The notes under the pieces are model-generated. The model was not told the origin of the DNA and did not search any database. It was given only the letters and a program-made list of their open reading frames with translations. Source: Thalassobacillus pellis (GTDB taxonomy: Bacteria > Bacillota > Bacilli > Bacillales > Halobacillaceae). Taken from it: 64,000 nucleotides of DNA. The stretch is taken from NCBI RefSeq assembly GCF_016908295.1, contig NZ_JAFBDO010000006.1, positions 62,001 through 126,000 of the forward strand, written 5' to 3'. Of this stretch, positions 1 through 9,319 are shown piece after piece. Positions within the stretch are counted from its first letter, which is position 1, and each line of letters starts with the position of its first letter. The position numbers and the translations under genes were made by a program.

Positions 1-41
1 CCAAACAGGGGTTCATTGTTTAAAATTTTCTGAAAATAGGG

Positions 42-70
42 TTGATTTTTCGCAGGGGAGTGTTTACAAT
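42..70 (+). promoter_or_regulatory. Predicted sigma-A promoter of suyAB
   Basis: TTGATT at 42-47 and TACAAT at 65-70 are separated by 17 bp. Transcription would start just before the palindrome at 80-100. This is a motif match only. Confidence 0.55.
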
Positions 71-79
71 AAGTACAAA

Positions 80-100
80 TTGGTTGGGTCACCTAACCAA
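80..100. promoter_or_regulatory. Palindromic operator upstream of suyA
   Basis: TTGGTTGGGTCACCTAACCA is an imperfect palindrome with TTGGTT/AACCAA ends, placed just downstream of the predicted -10. Its core TTGGTTGGGTCACC recurs on the minus strand at 4627-4645, upstream of slcC. The nearby GntR regulator is the natural candidate ligand; that is inference. Confidence 0.6.
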
Positions 101-134
101 AAATCGATCCTTACATAAAAAAGGAGTGAAAAAA

Positions 135-470
135 ATGGCGCAAAACGAACATTCAGCAATAGCCACTGGGGAAAAAGAAAAGCATGTAGCCGTCCATAAG
201 TTTTTGATTCATCACAAAGGAGATCAGGTCGGTGTAGCAACCAGTGATATCAAGGAAGGCGAAAAAGTAATTGGGGTATTTATGGATGATAATTCGAGCA
301 TCGAAGTGGTTGCAAATGGTGATATACCTCTAGGTCACAAAATTGCTTTAGAGAACTTGGCTACCAATGAACCGGTACTCAAATATGGGGTTCCCATTGG
401 TTTAACTACAACAGAATGGCAAGTAGGCGATTATGTTCATACACACAATATTAAAACGGCGAGGTGGTAA
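135..470 (+). CDS. suyA: (R)-sulfolactate sulfo-lyase small subunit (UxaA N-terminal/SAF family)
   Basis: A 111-residue protein of the UxaA N-terminal (SAF domain) family, with the typical run [14 protein letters not shown] and the C-terminal VGDYVHTHN motif. In the family this small subunit pairs with a larger UxaA-type subunit for lyase or dehydratase chemistry; in SuyAB the reaction splits (R)-sulfolactate into pyruvate and sulfite in the cytoplasm. The start at 135 follows AAAGGAGTGA; an upstream in-frame start would read through the operator. It ends 2 bp before suyB. Altronate or another sugar-acid dehydratase is the alternative, but the slcC and comC neighbours favour sulfolactate. Confidence 0.8.
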   Translation: MAQNEHSAIATGEKEKHVAVHKFLIHHKGDQVGVATSDIKEGEKVIGVFMDDNSSIEVVANGDIPLGHKIALENLATNEPVLKYGVPIGLTTTEWQVGDYVHTHNIKTARW

Positions 471-472
471 AG

Positions 473-1630
473 TTGGATCAACAATTGTTAGGCTTTCGTA
501 GAGAAAATGGAAAAGTTGGAGTTCGAAATCATGTCGTTATTTTACCTGTAGATGATATTTCCAATGCGGCTTGTGAAGCTGTAGCCAATAATGTCAAGGG
601 AACATTAGCCTTGCCTCATGCTTATGGACGACTGCAATATGGAGAGGACCTAGATCTTTTGTTCAGAACCCTAATTGGCACAGGTTCTAACCCCAATGTT
701 GCAGCTGTAGTTGTGATTGGGATTGAAGAAAATTGGACCAAGAAAATAGCGGATGGTATTGCTGAAACGGGCAAACCGGTATCTTATTTCTATATTGAGC
801 GTAGTGGAGACTTGGAAACGGTACAAAAGGCTTCACGGGAAGCGAAAGAATATGTACAATGGGCTTCTGAGCTACAACGAGAACCGATTGAGTTGAGCGA
901 TCTCACGATCAGTATTAAATGCGGAGAATCAGATACGACGACTGGTATGGGATCTTGTCCGACTGTATCCCAAGCAGTCGATCGCCTTGTGGACGCCGGG
1001 GCTACGGTGTTCTTTGGGGAAACATCTGAATTAACCGGAGGAGAGCATCTCATTGCTGAACGCATGGCCACACCGGAGTTGAAAGATAAATTTATGGCTA
1101 TTTATGATGATTACGTTGGGGAGATTGAATCCAAGGGCGTTGATTTATTAGGTTCCCAACCAACTCAAGGAAATATTGCGGGAGGTCTTTCTACGATTGA
1201 AGAAAAAGCCCTAGGTAATATTGCAAAAACAGGTACGAAGAATGTTATTGGTGTCTTAGAACCTGCTGAGGCTCCGACTTCTGGTAACGGGTTATACTTC
1301 ATGGATACTTCTTCTGCCGCAGCTGAATGTATTACGTTAATGGCAGCTGCAGGAGCTGTGATTCATTTCTTCCCTACCGGTCAAGGAAATATTATCGGAA
1401 ATCCAATTGAGCCGGTAGTAAAGGTCACTGCCAATCCGATTACTGCTGGAACAATGAGTGAGCATATCGATGTCGACGTCCAAGGATTGCTCTCTCGGGA
1501 AATGTCTTTACCAGAGGCAGGCAGTTCCTTAATGGATTATCTCTATCGAGTTGTTAATGGTCGTTTGACTTGTGCAGAAGCGCTCGGACACCGTGAATTT
1601 GTTATGACCAAGCTATATCGAAGTGCTTAA
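473..1630 (+). CDS. suyB: (R)-sulfolactate sulfo-lyase large subunit (UxaA family)
   Basis: A 385-residue UxaA C-terminal family protein. It opens with [17 protein letters not shown], the family signature, and keeps the central [16 protein letters not shown] segment with cysteines that in this family can serve a metal or Fe-S site. The TTG start at 473 follows GAGGTGG at 461-467; a GTG at 464 would overlap the suyA stop and has no good ribosome site. With SuyA it would form the lyase releasing sulfite. The size fits SuyB, which is shorter than full-length altronate dehydratase. A terminator follows directly. Confidence 0.8.
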   Translation: MDQQLLGFRRENGKVGVRNHVVILPVDDISNAACEAVANNVKGTLALPHAYGRLQYGEDLDLLFRTLIGTGSNPNVAAVVVIGIEENWTKKIADGIAETGKPVSYFYIERSGDLETVQKASREAKEYVQWASELQREPIELSDLTISIKCGESDTTTGMGSCPTVSQAVDRLVDAGATVFFGETSELTGGEHLIAERMATPELKDKFMAIYDDYVGEIESKGVDLLGSQPTQGNIAGGLSTIEEKALGNIAKTGTKNVIGVLEPAEAPTSGNGLYFMDTSSAAAECITLMAAAGAVIHFFPTGQGNIIGNPIEPVVKVTANPITAGTMSEHIDVDVQGLLSREMSLPEAGSSLMDYLYRVVNGRLTCAEALGHREFVMTKLYRSA

Positions 1631-1681
1631 CGCTTTCCAGCTATAAAATCATCCCCCCTTATTATAGAAAAGATCTAGATG

Positions 1682-1724
1682 AAAAAAGTTCCGGTCAGCT
1701 AAAATGTTGACCGGAACTTTTTTT
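1682..1724. terminator. Bidirectional terminator between suyB and comC
   Basis: Arms AAAGTTCCGGTCA and TGACCGGAACTTT with a short loop are flanked by A and T runs. It can end both the suyAB transcript and the convergent comC transcript. Confidence 0.85.
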
Positions 1725-2799
1725 ACGCTTTTGAATGATTAAAGGAAGAAATAGGTTGAGGAAACGGGATATTGACAGCTTCACCTAAACTCTTTAGCTC
1801 ATCTTGAACGCTTTGTGTTAAAGGAATGCCGTCTTCTAATCTTCTTTCAAATTCTTTCGTCCGTCTTTCGCCAGGATATCGTATTTCTTCAAATCCCGGG
1901 GCTTTTGGAGTTTCTTTCATTTGATGAATAAGTTGTTCCATGGATTGCTGAAAGGTTTCATGAGGCATAAACTTCTCAATATCCATAAGTATGAAGAAGT
2001 GACCCACGTTGGCAGGAGTCTTGGATGCCTCTTGGTATATGCTGTTGACATTTGGACCAAAAGCAGCTCCAGATAGCACACCGGATAAAATTTCTACAGC
2101 TAATGCGAGAGCAAATCCTTTGGCTCCTCCCAATGGCAGAACAGAACCTGTTAATGCCTTACCAGGATCATTGGTTACCTGTCCTTCTTCATCAAGCGCC
2201 CAGCCATCCGGGATAGATTCTCCTTGTTTATCAGCTAGTATAATTTTCCCCCTGGCTACTACACTGGTGGAAAGGTCGATGATAACCGGCGGCTTACTGC
2301 CGTTGGGAAACCCAAAAGCAATCGGATTGGTACCGAAAAAAGCTTGTCTTCCTCCCCAAGGAGCGATGCCAGGAGGTGAGTTGGTAAACGCAATAGCAGC
2401 CAAATTCTTCTCACACGCCATCTGACAATAATACGAAGCTGTCCCAAAATGGTTGCTGTTTTTAATGCTTATCCCAGCCATTCCACTTTCAATGGCCAGT
2501 TCCATTCCTTTTTCTACCGCCTTGGAACTGACCACATGTCCTAATCCGTTATCTCCGTCTACCGTGAGAACGGAAGCCCCCCTTTGTTCAAATCGAATGT
2601 TCGGAGCTGGATTTATGCGATCGTCTTTAAGACGATTAGAATAGACAACAAGCCGACTAAGGCCATGGCTGTCTACCCCCTCGAGGTTGGCCCGTAACAG
2701 GGCGTCCGATACAGTTTCAGCCTCTTCTGATTTTACCCCCAATGCCGCCAGCACCTCAGTAGAAAACGTTCTTAAATCCTTTACATGAAATGTACTCAT
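1723..2799 (-). CDS. comC: (R)-sulfolactate dehydrogenase (malate/L-lactate dehydrogenase family)
   Basis: A 358-residue NAD(P)H-dependent enzyme of the malate/lactate/ureidoglycolate dehydrogenase family. Family segments visible include NLEGVDSHGLSRL near the N-terminus, the histidine run KNSNHFGTASYY, and GGAKGFALALAVEILSGVL. ComC-type enzymes reduce sulfopyruvate to (R)-sulfolactate; beside slcC and suyAB this gives a route that converts (S)- to (R)-sulfolactate before desulfonation. The start overlaps the end of the GntR gene by 4 bp, so the two are likely co-translated. A plain malate or lactate dehydrogenase cannot be excluded by sequence alone. Confidence 0.75.
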   Translation of the reverse strand: MSTFHVKDLRTFSTEVLAALGVKSEEAETVSDALLRANLEGVDSHGLSRLVVYSNRLKDDRINPAPNIRFEQRGASVLTVDGDNGLGHVVSSKAVEKGMELAIESGMAGISIKNSNHFGTASYYCQMACEKNLAAIAFTNSPPGIAPWGGRQAFFGTNPIAFGFPNGSKPPVIIDLSTSVVARGKIILADKQGESIPDGWALDEEGQVTNDPGKALTGSVLPLGGAKGFALALAVEILSGVLSGAAFGPNVNSIYQEASKTPANVGHFFILMDIEKFMPHETFQQSMEQLIHQMKETPKAPGFEEIRYPGERRTKEFERRLEDGIPLTQSVQDELKSLGEAVNIPFPQPISSFNHSKA

Positions 2800-3515
2800 T
2801 CTATCTTATCCTTCGTTTTTATATTTTCCATAATCGAAGTTTCTACACTTTCCAGATGTTTCTCCATATAATCTTGAGCCAATGAAACTTCTTTTGCTTT
2901 AATGGCGTTTACAATGTCCTCATGCTGATCGACCGATTTCACCGGCCTTCCTGGTATTTGGATCACTTGCATGCGGGATTCTTCCAACAAATCGATAAGA
3001 TTATGCATAATACGGATCAATACGGAATTCTGGGATATATCTGCTAAAGAAAGGTGAAACTGGTGATCTAACTTTGCAAGAGTGGCATAATCCTTTCCCT
3101 GACTAGCTACTTTTTTTGCCTCTTCTACGATTTCTGCTAGTTTATCAATCTGTTCTTCAGAAGCATTTTCTATAGCCCAGGCGACAGCATTTCGTTCTAG
3201 CACCTTCCTGATGGCAAATAGGTCTTTGATTCGGTCCGTACTAACAAAGAAGAAAGCCGTCATTTTACGTATCTGTTGTTCTTCAGAAGCCACAAAGATA
3301 CCTGTCCCGTGTTTAATACGTACATACCCATAAGCCTCTAATATTTTATACGCTTCTCGTACAGTATTCCGGCTAACTTTCAAATTGAGTGCCATTTCCC
3401 GTTCTCCAGGGAGCTTTTGATCGACTTCATATTTTCCATCTAAAATCATTTGTTTAATATGGTCGGCAGCTCTTTCTGAAATTCCTTTTCTCTCCAATTC
3501 AAAGTTCTCAAACAT
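2796..3515 (-). CDS. suyR: GntR/FadR-type regulator of the sulfolactate genes
   Basis: A 239-residue regulator with an N-terminal winged helix (SERAADHIKQMILDGKY, MALNLKVSRNTVREAYKILE) and an all-helical FCD ligand domain from about residue 95. The start at 3515 is chosen because AAAGGAGG lies just upstream; a further in-frame start at 3542 would overlap that site. It lies between slcC and comC in one minus-strand operon. By position it should sense sulfolactate or a related acid and bind the TTGGTTGGGTCACC palindromes before suyA and slcC (inference). Confidence 0.75.
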   Translation of the reverse strand: MFENFELERKGISERAADHIKQMILDGKYEVDQKLPGEREMALNLKVSRNTVREAYKILEAYGYVRIKHGTGIFVASEEQQIRKMTAFFFVSTDRIKDLFAIRKVLERNAVAWAIENASEEQIDKLAEIVEEAKKVASQGKDYATLAKLDHQFHLSLADISQNSVLIRIMHNLIDLLEESRMQVIQIPGRPVKSVDQHEDIVNAIKAKEVSLAQDYMEKHLESVETSIMENIKTKDKIE

Positions 3516-3531
3516 TTTCAAACCTCCTTTA

Positions 3532-4482
3532 TTAAACGACACAAAGGGAAGGATTCCCTTTTAACAGTTTTATGACTTCATGGGTAACAAGCATGGAGAT
3601 GCGCGATTGGGATTCATTCGTAAGTCCAGCAATATGCGGGGTGAATGTGACGTTTTCCAAAGCTAACAATTTGTTAGAGATATCGATTGGTTCTTTTTCC
3701 ACTACATCCAGATAAGCACCGGCAATCTCCTGGTTTTTTAGCGCTTGGTATAAGGCCATTTCATCAATAATGCCTCCCCTAGAAGAGTTGATAATATAAG
3801 TAGTCGGTTTCATCATTGTAAAATGCTCATCAGAAATTAAATGTTTCGTCGAGTCTGTAAGAGGTACATGAATGGATATAGCGTCAGCGGTAGCCAATAC
3901 TTCCTCTATGGAATCCTTCTTCTGAACTCCCGTCTCAGCTATAATATGATCATGCTCCGTTAGAAAGGGGTCGTATCCAATGACTTCCATGCCAAATGCT
4001 TTTGCCCTTTTGGCAACTCGATGTGCAATCTCTCCAAGACCGATTAGTCCAAGGGTTGTCTGGCTTATTTCCTTTCCTGTGTGTTTCACTCTGTTCCAAT
4101 CGCCCTGTTTTACATCTTCATTAGCTAAGTGTATCGGTCTGTTGGCATGAAACAAAGTTGCCATTACATATTCGGCTACCGCAGTCGCATTTGCATGGCG
4201 AGGGACAACTACCTTAATGCCTTTTTCTTTTGCTCTTGCTACATTGATATTGTCTAACCCAACACCTAGTCTTCCAATAACTTTTAATTCGCTGTTTTCC
4301 TTTAATAAAGCTTCATCTACTTGGGTCTGATTGCGAACAATTAAAGCGTCTACATGTTGAATTTTCTCTTGAAGGGTTTCCTTGTCCCTCCATAGGTTAG
4401 AGTCATATTGGACCTCGATATTTTGTGCTTTTAATTGTTGTATTCCTTCTTCTCGTATCACCTCTGTAATCAACACTTTCAT
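3532..4482 (-). CDS. slcC: (S)-sulfolactate dehydrogenase-like D-hydroxyacid dehydrogenase
   Basis: A 316-residue member of the D-isomer 2-hydroxyacid dehydrogenase (SerA-like) family. The Rossmann motif GLIGLGEIAHRVAKRAKAFG is near residue 145, followed by NSSRGGIIDEMAL and the catalytic PHIAGLT segment. SlcC oxidises (S)-sulfolactate to sulfopyruvate. With ComC and SuyAB this is the two-dehydrogenase racemisation route described for sulfolactate degraders. It is first in the slcC-suyR-comC operon, with an operator-like site 145 bp upstream. A 3-phosphoglycerate dehydrogenase role is unlikely given length and context. Confidence 0.75.
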   Translation of the reverse strand: MKVLITEVIREEGIQQLKAQNIEVQYDSNLWRDKETLQEKIQHVDALIVRNQTQVDEALLKENSELKVIGRLGVGLDNINVARAKEKGIKVVVPRHANATAVAEYVMATLFHANRPIHLANEDVKQGDWNRVKHTGKEISQTTLGLIGLGEIAHRVAKRAKAFGMEVIGYDPFLTEHDHIIAETGVQKKDSIEEVLATADAISIHVPLTDSTKHLISDEHFTMMKPTTYIINSSRGGIIDEMALYQALKNQEIAGAYLDVVEKEPIDISNKLLALENVTFTPHIAGLTNESQSRISMLVTHEVIKLLKGNPSLCVV

Positions 4483-4626
4483 TTTCTATTTTTCCTCCTT
4501 TTATACTTAGTTCTAACAGTAGTTTTTTTGCTCTCCTAAGGCGCTTATAAATCCATCCTTACCTTACGTATTGAAACCACCCCAAAGTATTGATTGGGGT
4601 AAATAGTAAATGAAACTGACAAAAAA

Positions 4627-4645
4627 GGTTTGGTGACCCAACCAA
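4627..4645. promoter_or_regulatory. Second copy of the suy operator, upstream of slcC
   Basis: Read on the minus strand this is TTGGTTGGGTCACCAAACC, sharing 14 consecutive bases with the palindrome at 80-100. It lies in the divergent slcC/suyZ gap and could control either or both directions. Confidence 0.6.
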
Positions 4646-4829
4646 TATACCATTAAATCATAAAATTTTCAAATAATTTCGGTAATTACGGCGGCCTGAG
4701 CTGTTATCATTCCTGTTTTTTGTCCTTTTTTATGATTTTTTAATATAACGTTCATTAATAATCCATATAAATGAACAACTCTTTTCTATGCTATGTTTTA
4801 AAAAAAGCTAGAGAGGAGCAATTTAGAAA

Positions 4830-5894
4830 ATGGCACAGCAATCAGTCGCTCGTAAGCTAGAGAAAGAAAAGCATCCTGAATCGGAGAATAAGTCGAGAAG
4901 AAAGTTACAAATTGTATTACCGTGGATTGGTGGAATTGCATTTACTTTTTTTATCGCCTTATTGGGGGTTGGGTTATCTCAACTATGGGGGTTTGACCGT
5001 GTAGGACCACTGGCTAGTGCCATCATTATTGCTATCGTTTGTCGGCAAATCTGGGAATATCCAGAGCAGATCCGCCCGGGGATTGAGTTTTCTGCAAAAA
5101 AGTTACTTCGCTTTGCCATTATCTTATACGGACTAAAGTTAAATATTAATGTAATTTTTAATCAAGGAATGCCATTACTCATTCGAGGTATTGGGACCAT
5201 TGTTTTTGTCCTAGTAGTCATGATGCTAATAGCGAAGTGGCTGAAAGCGGATTTTGCACTCTCCCTTTTGCTTGCTGTTGGTACAGCCGTTTGTGGTGCT
5301 GCTGCAATCGCGGCAGTCTCTCCGATTGTAAAGTCTAAAGAGGAGGATACAGCTATTGGCGTAGGAATCATTGCCTTGGGTGGGACTGTATTTGCTCTTC
5401 TCTACACGGTTATTCGACCAGTTTTACCGATCTCTGATTCTGCTTACGGTATTTGGGCGGGGGTAAGTTTGCATGAAATTGCCCATGTCGCCTTAGCTGC
5501 TGCACCTGGTGGGGAAGATGCATTAGCAATTGCTTTATTAGCAAAACTGGGGCGCGTTTTGTTATTGATTCCGTTATGTTTTATTCTTGTCTATTGGATG
5601 AATAAACGCGATGTTGCAAAAACAGGTAAAACAAAAGTCGGATTTCCCTGGTTTTTACTTGGGTTTATTTTTATGAGTCTTTTAGGAAGCTACGTATTTG
5701 GCGAATATATTGACGTCCCAACCTCCGTCATGGAAGGTGTGTCCAGTCTATCTACTTTTATATTAACCATGGCTATGGTAGGGTTAGGGCTAAATGTCAG
5801 TTTTCAGGCGATTCGTACCAAAGCTTCTCGGCCTTTAATTGCCATGTTGATTGTCTCCGTGCTATTAACAGGTCTTTCTTATTTCACATTATAG
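4830..5894 (+). CDS. suyZ: COG2855 (YeiH/UPF0324) membrane exporter, putative sulfite exporter
   Basis: A 354-residue polytopic membrane protein, about 10 helices, with the family blocks GPLASAIIIAIVCRQ, ILYGLKLN, GTAVCGAAAIAAVSP and ISLHEIAHV-type GVSLHEIAHVALAA. This family is recurrently linked with sulfonate degradation, where it is thought to export sulfite released by desulfonation. It diverges from slcC and has a ribosome site GAGAGGAGC before the ATG. The substrate is inferred from the adjacent sulfo-lyase; the family is not biochemically settled. Confidence 0.7.
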   Translation: MAQQSVARKLEKEKHPESENKSRRKLQIVLPWIGGIAFTFFIALLGVGLSQLWGFDRVGPLASAIIIAIVCRQIWEYPEQIRPGIEFSAKKLLRFAIILYGLKLNINVIFNQGMPLLIRGIGTIVFVLVVMMLIAKWLKADFALSLLLAVGTAVCGAAAIAAVSPIVKSKEEDTAIGVGIIALGGTVFALLYTVIRPVLPISDSAYGIWAGVSLHEIAHVALAAAPGGEDALAIALLAKLGRVLLLIPLCFILVYWMNKRDVAKTGKTKVGFPWFLLGFIFMSLLGSYVFGEYIDVPTSVMEGVSSLSTFILTMAMVGLGLNVSFQAIRTKASRPLIAMLIVSVLLTGLSYFTL

Positions 5895-5974
5895 GATTTT
5901 GGAATGAAAGGGTTTTATTTGCTTCATAGCGAAGTTATACGATAAAACAATCTGAGAACAGTGGGGGATCCCTA

Positions 5975-6892
5975 ATGAATTTAGAGCATTTAAAAACCTT
6001 TCATACAGCTGCGCTAAAAAAAAATTTCTCCGAAACGGCTAAAGCCTTACATTTATCGCAACCAAGCGTTAGTTTGCAAATTCGTCAACTGGAAGAATAT
6101 CTAGGGGCGCCTTTATTCAAACGTACTACCCAAAAGGTATATCTGACACCTGCTGGTGATCTCTTTCTAAAAACAGCAGAAAAAATTTTAAAAGAAATAA
6201 ACGAAACAAAAAAAGACATTCAAAAAATTTCTCATTCGACGCATGGTAATTTAATCATTGGGGCAAGTTTAACCATCGGAGAACATATTTTGCCTTATCT
6301 TTTTGCAAGTTTTAAAGCTAAACACCCCCATATCAATTTCATATTAAAACTCTACAATTCCCAACAAATTATCGAAAAACTTAGCGATGAAGAAATTCAT
6401 CTCGGCTTTATCGAATCCATGATCTCTTATCCGGATTTTGTACAGAAAGCCTTTTTAGAAGATGAATTAGTTATCATTTCCTCTTACGAAAACGTGGAAA
6501 TTCCAGATGATAATGGTTATATTTCTACCGAACAACTGATGGCTTTGCCATTTATCTTACGAGAGAGGGGATCCGGAACAAGGCAAGTGATTGAAGAAAA
6601 GCTAAGTCAGAATCATTTAAACCCTTCAAAATTAAATGTCATTATGGAGCTGGAGAATACAGAATCCATCAAATCAGCTGTGGAAGCAGGCCTGGGAATA
6701 TCGATCATTTCGAAAGCCGCCGTCCAAAAAGAAATCCATTTAAAAACGCTAAAACCGTTAATGATTAGAGGGATTAATCTAAAAAGATCCTTGTTTACCA
6801 TCTATAAGGATTATAATCTCTCACTCCCGGGAGAAGTCTTTCAATCTTTTGTTTTAGACTTTTATCAATGCAAAAAGACAGATTCTTTATAA
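5975..6892 (+). CDS. LysR-family regulator (CysL/YeiE-like)
   Basis: A 305-residue LysR regulator. The N-terminal helix-turn-helix reads TAKALHLSQPSVSLQIRQLEEYLGAPLF, and a periplasmic-binding-like effector domain begins around residue 90. CysL/YeiE-type members commonly sit beside YeiH-family membrane genes and respond to sulfur compounds such as sulfite. Here it lies 80 bp downstream of the exporter on the same strand, so it probably controls the exporter, but no operator was identified. Confidence 0.75.
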   Translation: MNLEHLKTFHTAALKKNFSETAKALHLSQPSVSLQIRQLEEYLGAPLFKRTTQKVYLTPAGDLFLKTAEKILKEINETKKDIQKISHSTHGNLIIGASLTIGEHILPYLFASFKAKHPHINFILKLYNSQQIIEKLSDEEIHLGFIESMISYPDFVQKAFLEDELVIISSYENVEIPDDNGYISTEQLMALPFILRERGSGTRQVIEEKLSQNHLNPSKLNVIMELENTESIKSAVEAGLGISIISKAAVQKEIHLKTLKPLMIRGINLKRSLFTIYKDYNLSLPGEVFQSFVLDFYQCKKTDSL

Positions 6893-6910
6893 GAAAAAGA
6901 CGACCTTAAT

Positions 6911-8008
6911 TTATGAATCATTTTTCAATTTTTCAATAAGCCATAAAGCAATTCGTAGGGTTAAAGCATCCTGAAAGTTTTTAGGGTTGTACCCTGTTTT
7001 TTCCATGATTCGCTGTAGACGGTAAATTAATGTATTTCTATGAACAAATAACGCCTCAGCAGTTTTTTGAATGTTTAAATTAGCAGAAAAAAATGCCTCT
7101 AATGTTTGGATTTCACTTTTGGATAAATTCTCTTTTACTCTGTGGAAAAACCTTTTTGCTTCTTTTCTATTTATTTGGTAAATAAAGGCTTTAGCCTCAA
7201 GGTTACCGAAGGACACCAGCTCTTTAGAATCGTCACTTATATTTAAAGCGAGGTCACAATCCAAATAAGATTGATTGAATTCTTCGATTTGATAAAAAGG
7301 AAGACTATAGGACATGCGGAATTTAATATGGAGCCTCTTTAATAAATGATAAATTTTATCAAATTGATTATGGTTATTTTTTTCACTAACCTCGGTAATA
7401 CCAATAAACAAGCGATTAATGTTAATAAAACCAATGATTCCATTACCCTGTCCAACTACATCTTCTAGTTTATTGATTAATATTTGGTTAGGAATGGAGC
7501 GCTCTTTTATTTGTATTATAAGAATGATAAAAGGGGGCTGAAGTTGCAATTGGAGGATATTAAGTCCCCGTGTTATTTGATCATATGATGGGGCTGTTTT
7601 TAATAACTCTTCAATTATCATTTCTTTCGTACGTTGCCTCCACTCCATTTGCGAGGCGATGAACTCTTGTTTAATCATAAGTTCTGTCGTCATCTTTACC
7701 AGACCTCCGAGATCACCTATATCATCTGGATCCCCTGTTATACCGATGACTCCTAATACTCTTTCTTGAAAAACTATGGGTAGATTGATTCCTGACTGTG
7801 CCCCTCTCCAAGTTTCATTTTGTTCAGAAGGAATAATTAATGTTTCCCCTCTCTTTAAAACTTCAATAGCCCCTTCATGAATTCTCCCTACCCTGGAACT
7901 GTCTCTTGCAGCAATGATTACTCCCTCATTGTTCATAATGTTGACGTTTCGATTAATTCGTAGGGACGTTTCTTTTACAATCTCATTGGCAATCTCTGAA
8001 GTTAACAT
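6911..8008 (-). CDS. cdaR: CdaR-type sugar diacid regulator
   Basis: A 365-residue regulator with an N-terminal sugar-diacid recognition domain (NIMNNEGVIIAARDSSRVGRI, NLPIVFQERVLGVIGITG) and a C-terminal PucR-type helix-turn-helix (NIQKTAEALFVHRNTLIYRLQRI). CdaR proteins activate glucarate, galactarate and glycerate genes. It starts at 8008 after a strong AAAAGGGGGAGGG site and diverges from the glycerate kinase operon, which it most likely controls. An upstream in-frame start (8068) has no good ribosome site. Confidence 0.8.
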   Translation of the reverse strand: MLTSEIANEIVKETSLRINRNVNIMNNEGVIIAARDSSRVGRIHEGAIEVLKRGETLIIPSEQNETWRGAQSGINLPIVFQERVLGVIGITGDPDDIGDLGGLVKMTTELMIKQEFIASQMEWRQRTKEMIIEELLKTAPSYDQITRGLNILQLQLQPPFIILIIQIKERSIPNQILINKLEDVVGQGNGIIGFININRLFIGITEVSEKNNHNQFDKIYHLLKRLHIKFRMSYSLPFYQIEEFNQSYLDCDLALNISDDSKELVSFGNLEAKAFIYQINRKEAKRFFHRVKENLSKSEIQTLEAFFSANLNIQKTAEALFVHRNTLIYRLQRIMEKTGYNPKNFQDALTLRIALWLIEKLKNDS

Positions 8009-8152
8009 TTCCCTCCCCCTTTTGTTGATTTTAGACAAAAAATTCAAAAAATTACAAGCTAATTTCATATATTATATCCGAAGACAGCCCCCGTCAAGGC
8101 AAGTATAATAAGTTTCATAACCGTGGAAGCGCTTACTAAGGGGTGAAAGTCA

Positions 8153-9319
8153 ATGAAAATTATAGTTGCTCCCGATTCATTTAAGGGAAGTCTGAGTGCG
8201 GTGGAAGTTTCAAATTCGATCCACCTAGGGATCAAAAGAGTATTTCCTCAAGCAGAAGTACTGCAACTTCCTGTCGCAGATGGGGGAGAAGGGACGATGG
8301 ATACACTCGTCTCTGCGACTGGTGGGGAAAAAAGGGAGGCCACTGTTGTAGGACCATTAGGTAATAAGGTAGAAGCATCCTATGGAATTTTAGGAGATGG
8401 AGAAACTTGTGTGATTGAAATGGCAAGCGCTTCAGGCCTCGCGTTAATTCCTGATGGAAAGCTTTCTCCTTTAAAGGCCACTACTTATGGGACCGGACAA
8501 TTGATAAAAAAAGCATTGGACGATGGTTTTTCATCTTTCATTCTAGCACTCGGCGGGTCTGCGACAAATGATGGAGGAGCAGGCATGTTGCAAGCCCTAG
8601 GATTAAATATTTTAGATGAACAATCTAAACCAATTGCATATGGTGGTGGAGAGTTAAACAAAGTTACCAAAATAGAAATGGAGTCATTTGATGAAAGAAT
8701 TAAGGGTTGTCAATTCTTAATCGCTTCTGATGTACAGAATCCATTTATTGGATCTGAAGGAGCCTCGCATATTTTTGGCCCACAAAAAGGGGCTACACCT
8801 GATATGGTAAGGCTCCTCGATCAGAATATGGATCACTGGGCAAATGAGATAGAAAAAGTGACAGGAATCCAGCTTCATGAGCTTCCTGGTGCTGGCGCGG
8901 CCGGTGGAATCGGGGGGGCATTTCTGGCTTTCTTTCCATCAAAAATGAAACGGGGAATTGACATTGTGCTGGAGCATACAGGATTAATCGATTCCTTGAA
9001 AGGTACTGACCTGGTAATTACTGGGGAAGGACAAGTAGATTTACAGACAGCCTCTGGAAAAACACCAATGGGAGTAGCCCAAGCTGCACATAGAGAAAAT
9101 ATTCCGACCGTTATTATTGCTGGATCTGTAGGAGAAGGTGTAGAAATACTTTATCAGTTTGGAGTTGTAAGCGTTAGCAGTATTATCAATAGACCACTGA
9201 CTTTAAGGGAATCCATGAAGAATGCGGATGTATTACTGACAACGAGTGCCGAACAGGTAGTACGCTCTTTTTTTCACCACCGTTTACACAGAGAGGGAGG
9301 AATATACATTGAAAATTAA
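8153..9319 (+). CDS. garK: Glycerate 2-kinase (GarK/GlxK family)
   Basis: A 388-residue glycerate kinase of the GarK/GlxK type, full length. It starts MKIIVAPDSFKGSLSA and contains PVADGGEGTMDTLVSATGG, ALGGSATNDGGAGMLQALG and DLVITGEGQVDLQTASGKTP, all diagnostic. It phosphorylates D-glycerate at O2, feeding glycolysis. It is the first gene of the operon divergent from cdaR and overlaps the permease by 11 bp, so the pair is translationally coupled. Start supported by AAGGGGTGA. Confidence 0.9.
   Translation: MKIIVAPDSFKGSLSAVEVSNSIHLGIKRVFPQAEVLQLPVADGGEGTMDTLVSATGGEKREATVVGPLGNKVEASYGILGDGETCVIEMASASGLALIPDGKLSPLKATTYGTGQLIKKALDDGFSSFILALGGSATNDGGAGMLQALGLNILDEQSKPIAYGGGELNKVTKIEMESFDERIKGCQFLIASDVQNPFIGSEGASHIFGPQKGATPDMVRLLDQNMDHWANEIEKVTGIQLHELPGAGAAGGIGGAFLAFFPSKMKRGIDIVLEHTGLIDSLKGTDLVITGEGQVDLQTASGKTPMGVAQAAHRENIPTVIIAGSVGEGVEILYQFGVVSVSSIINRPLTLRESMKNADVLLTTSAEQVVRSFFHHRLHREGGIYIEN

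Noticed and set aside
8232-8670. Minus-strand frames inside the glycerate kinase gene
   Set aside because: Shadows of a strongly supported gene.
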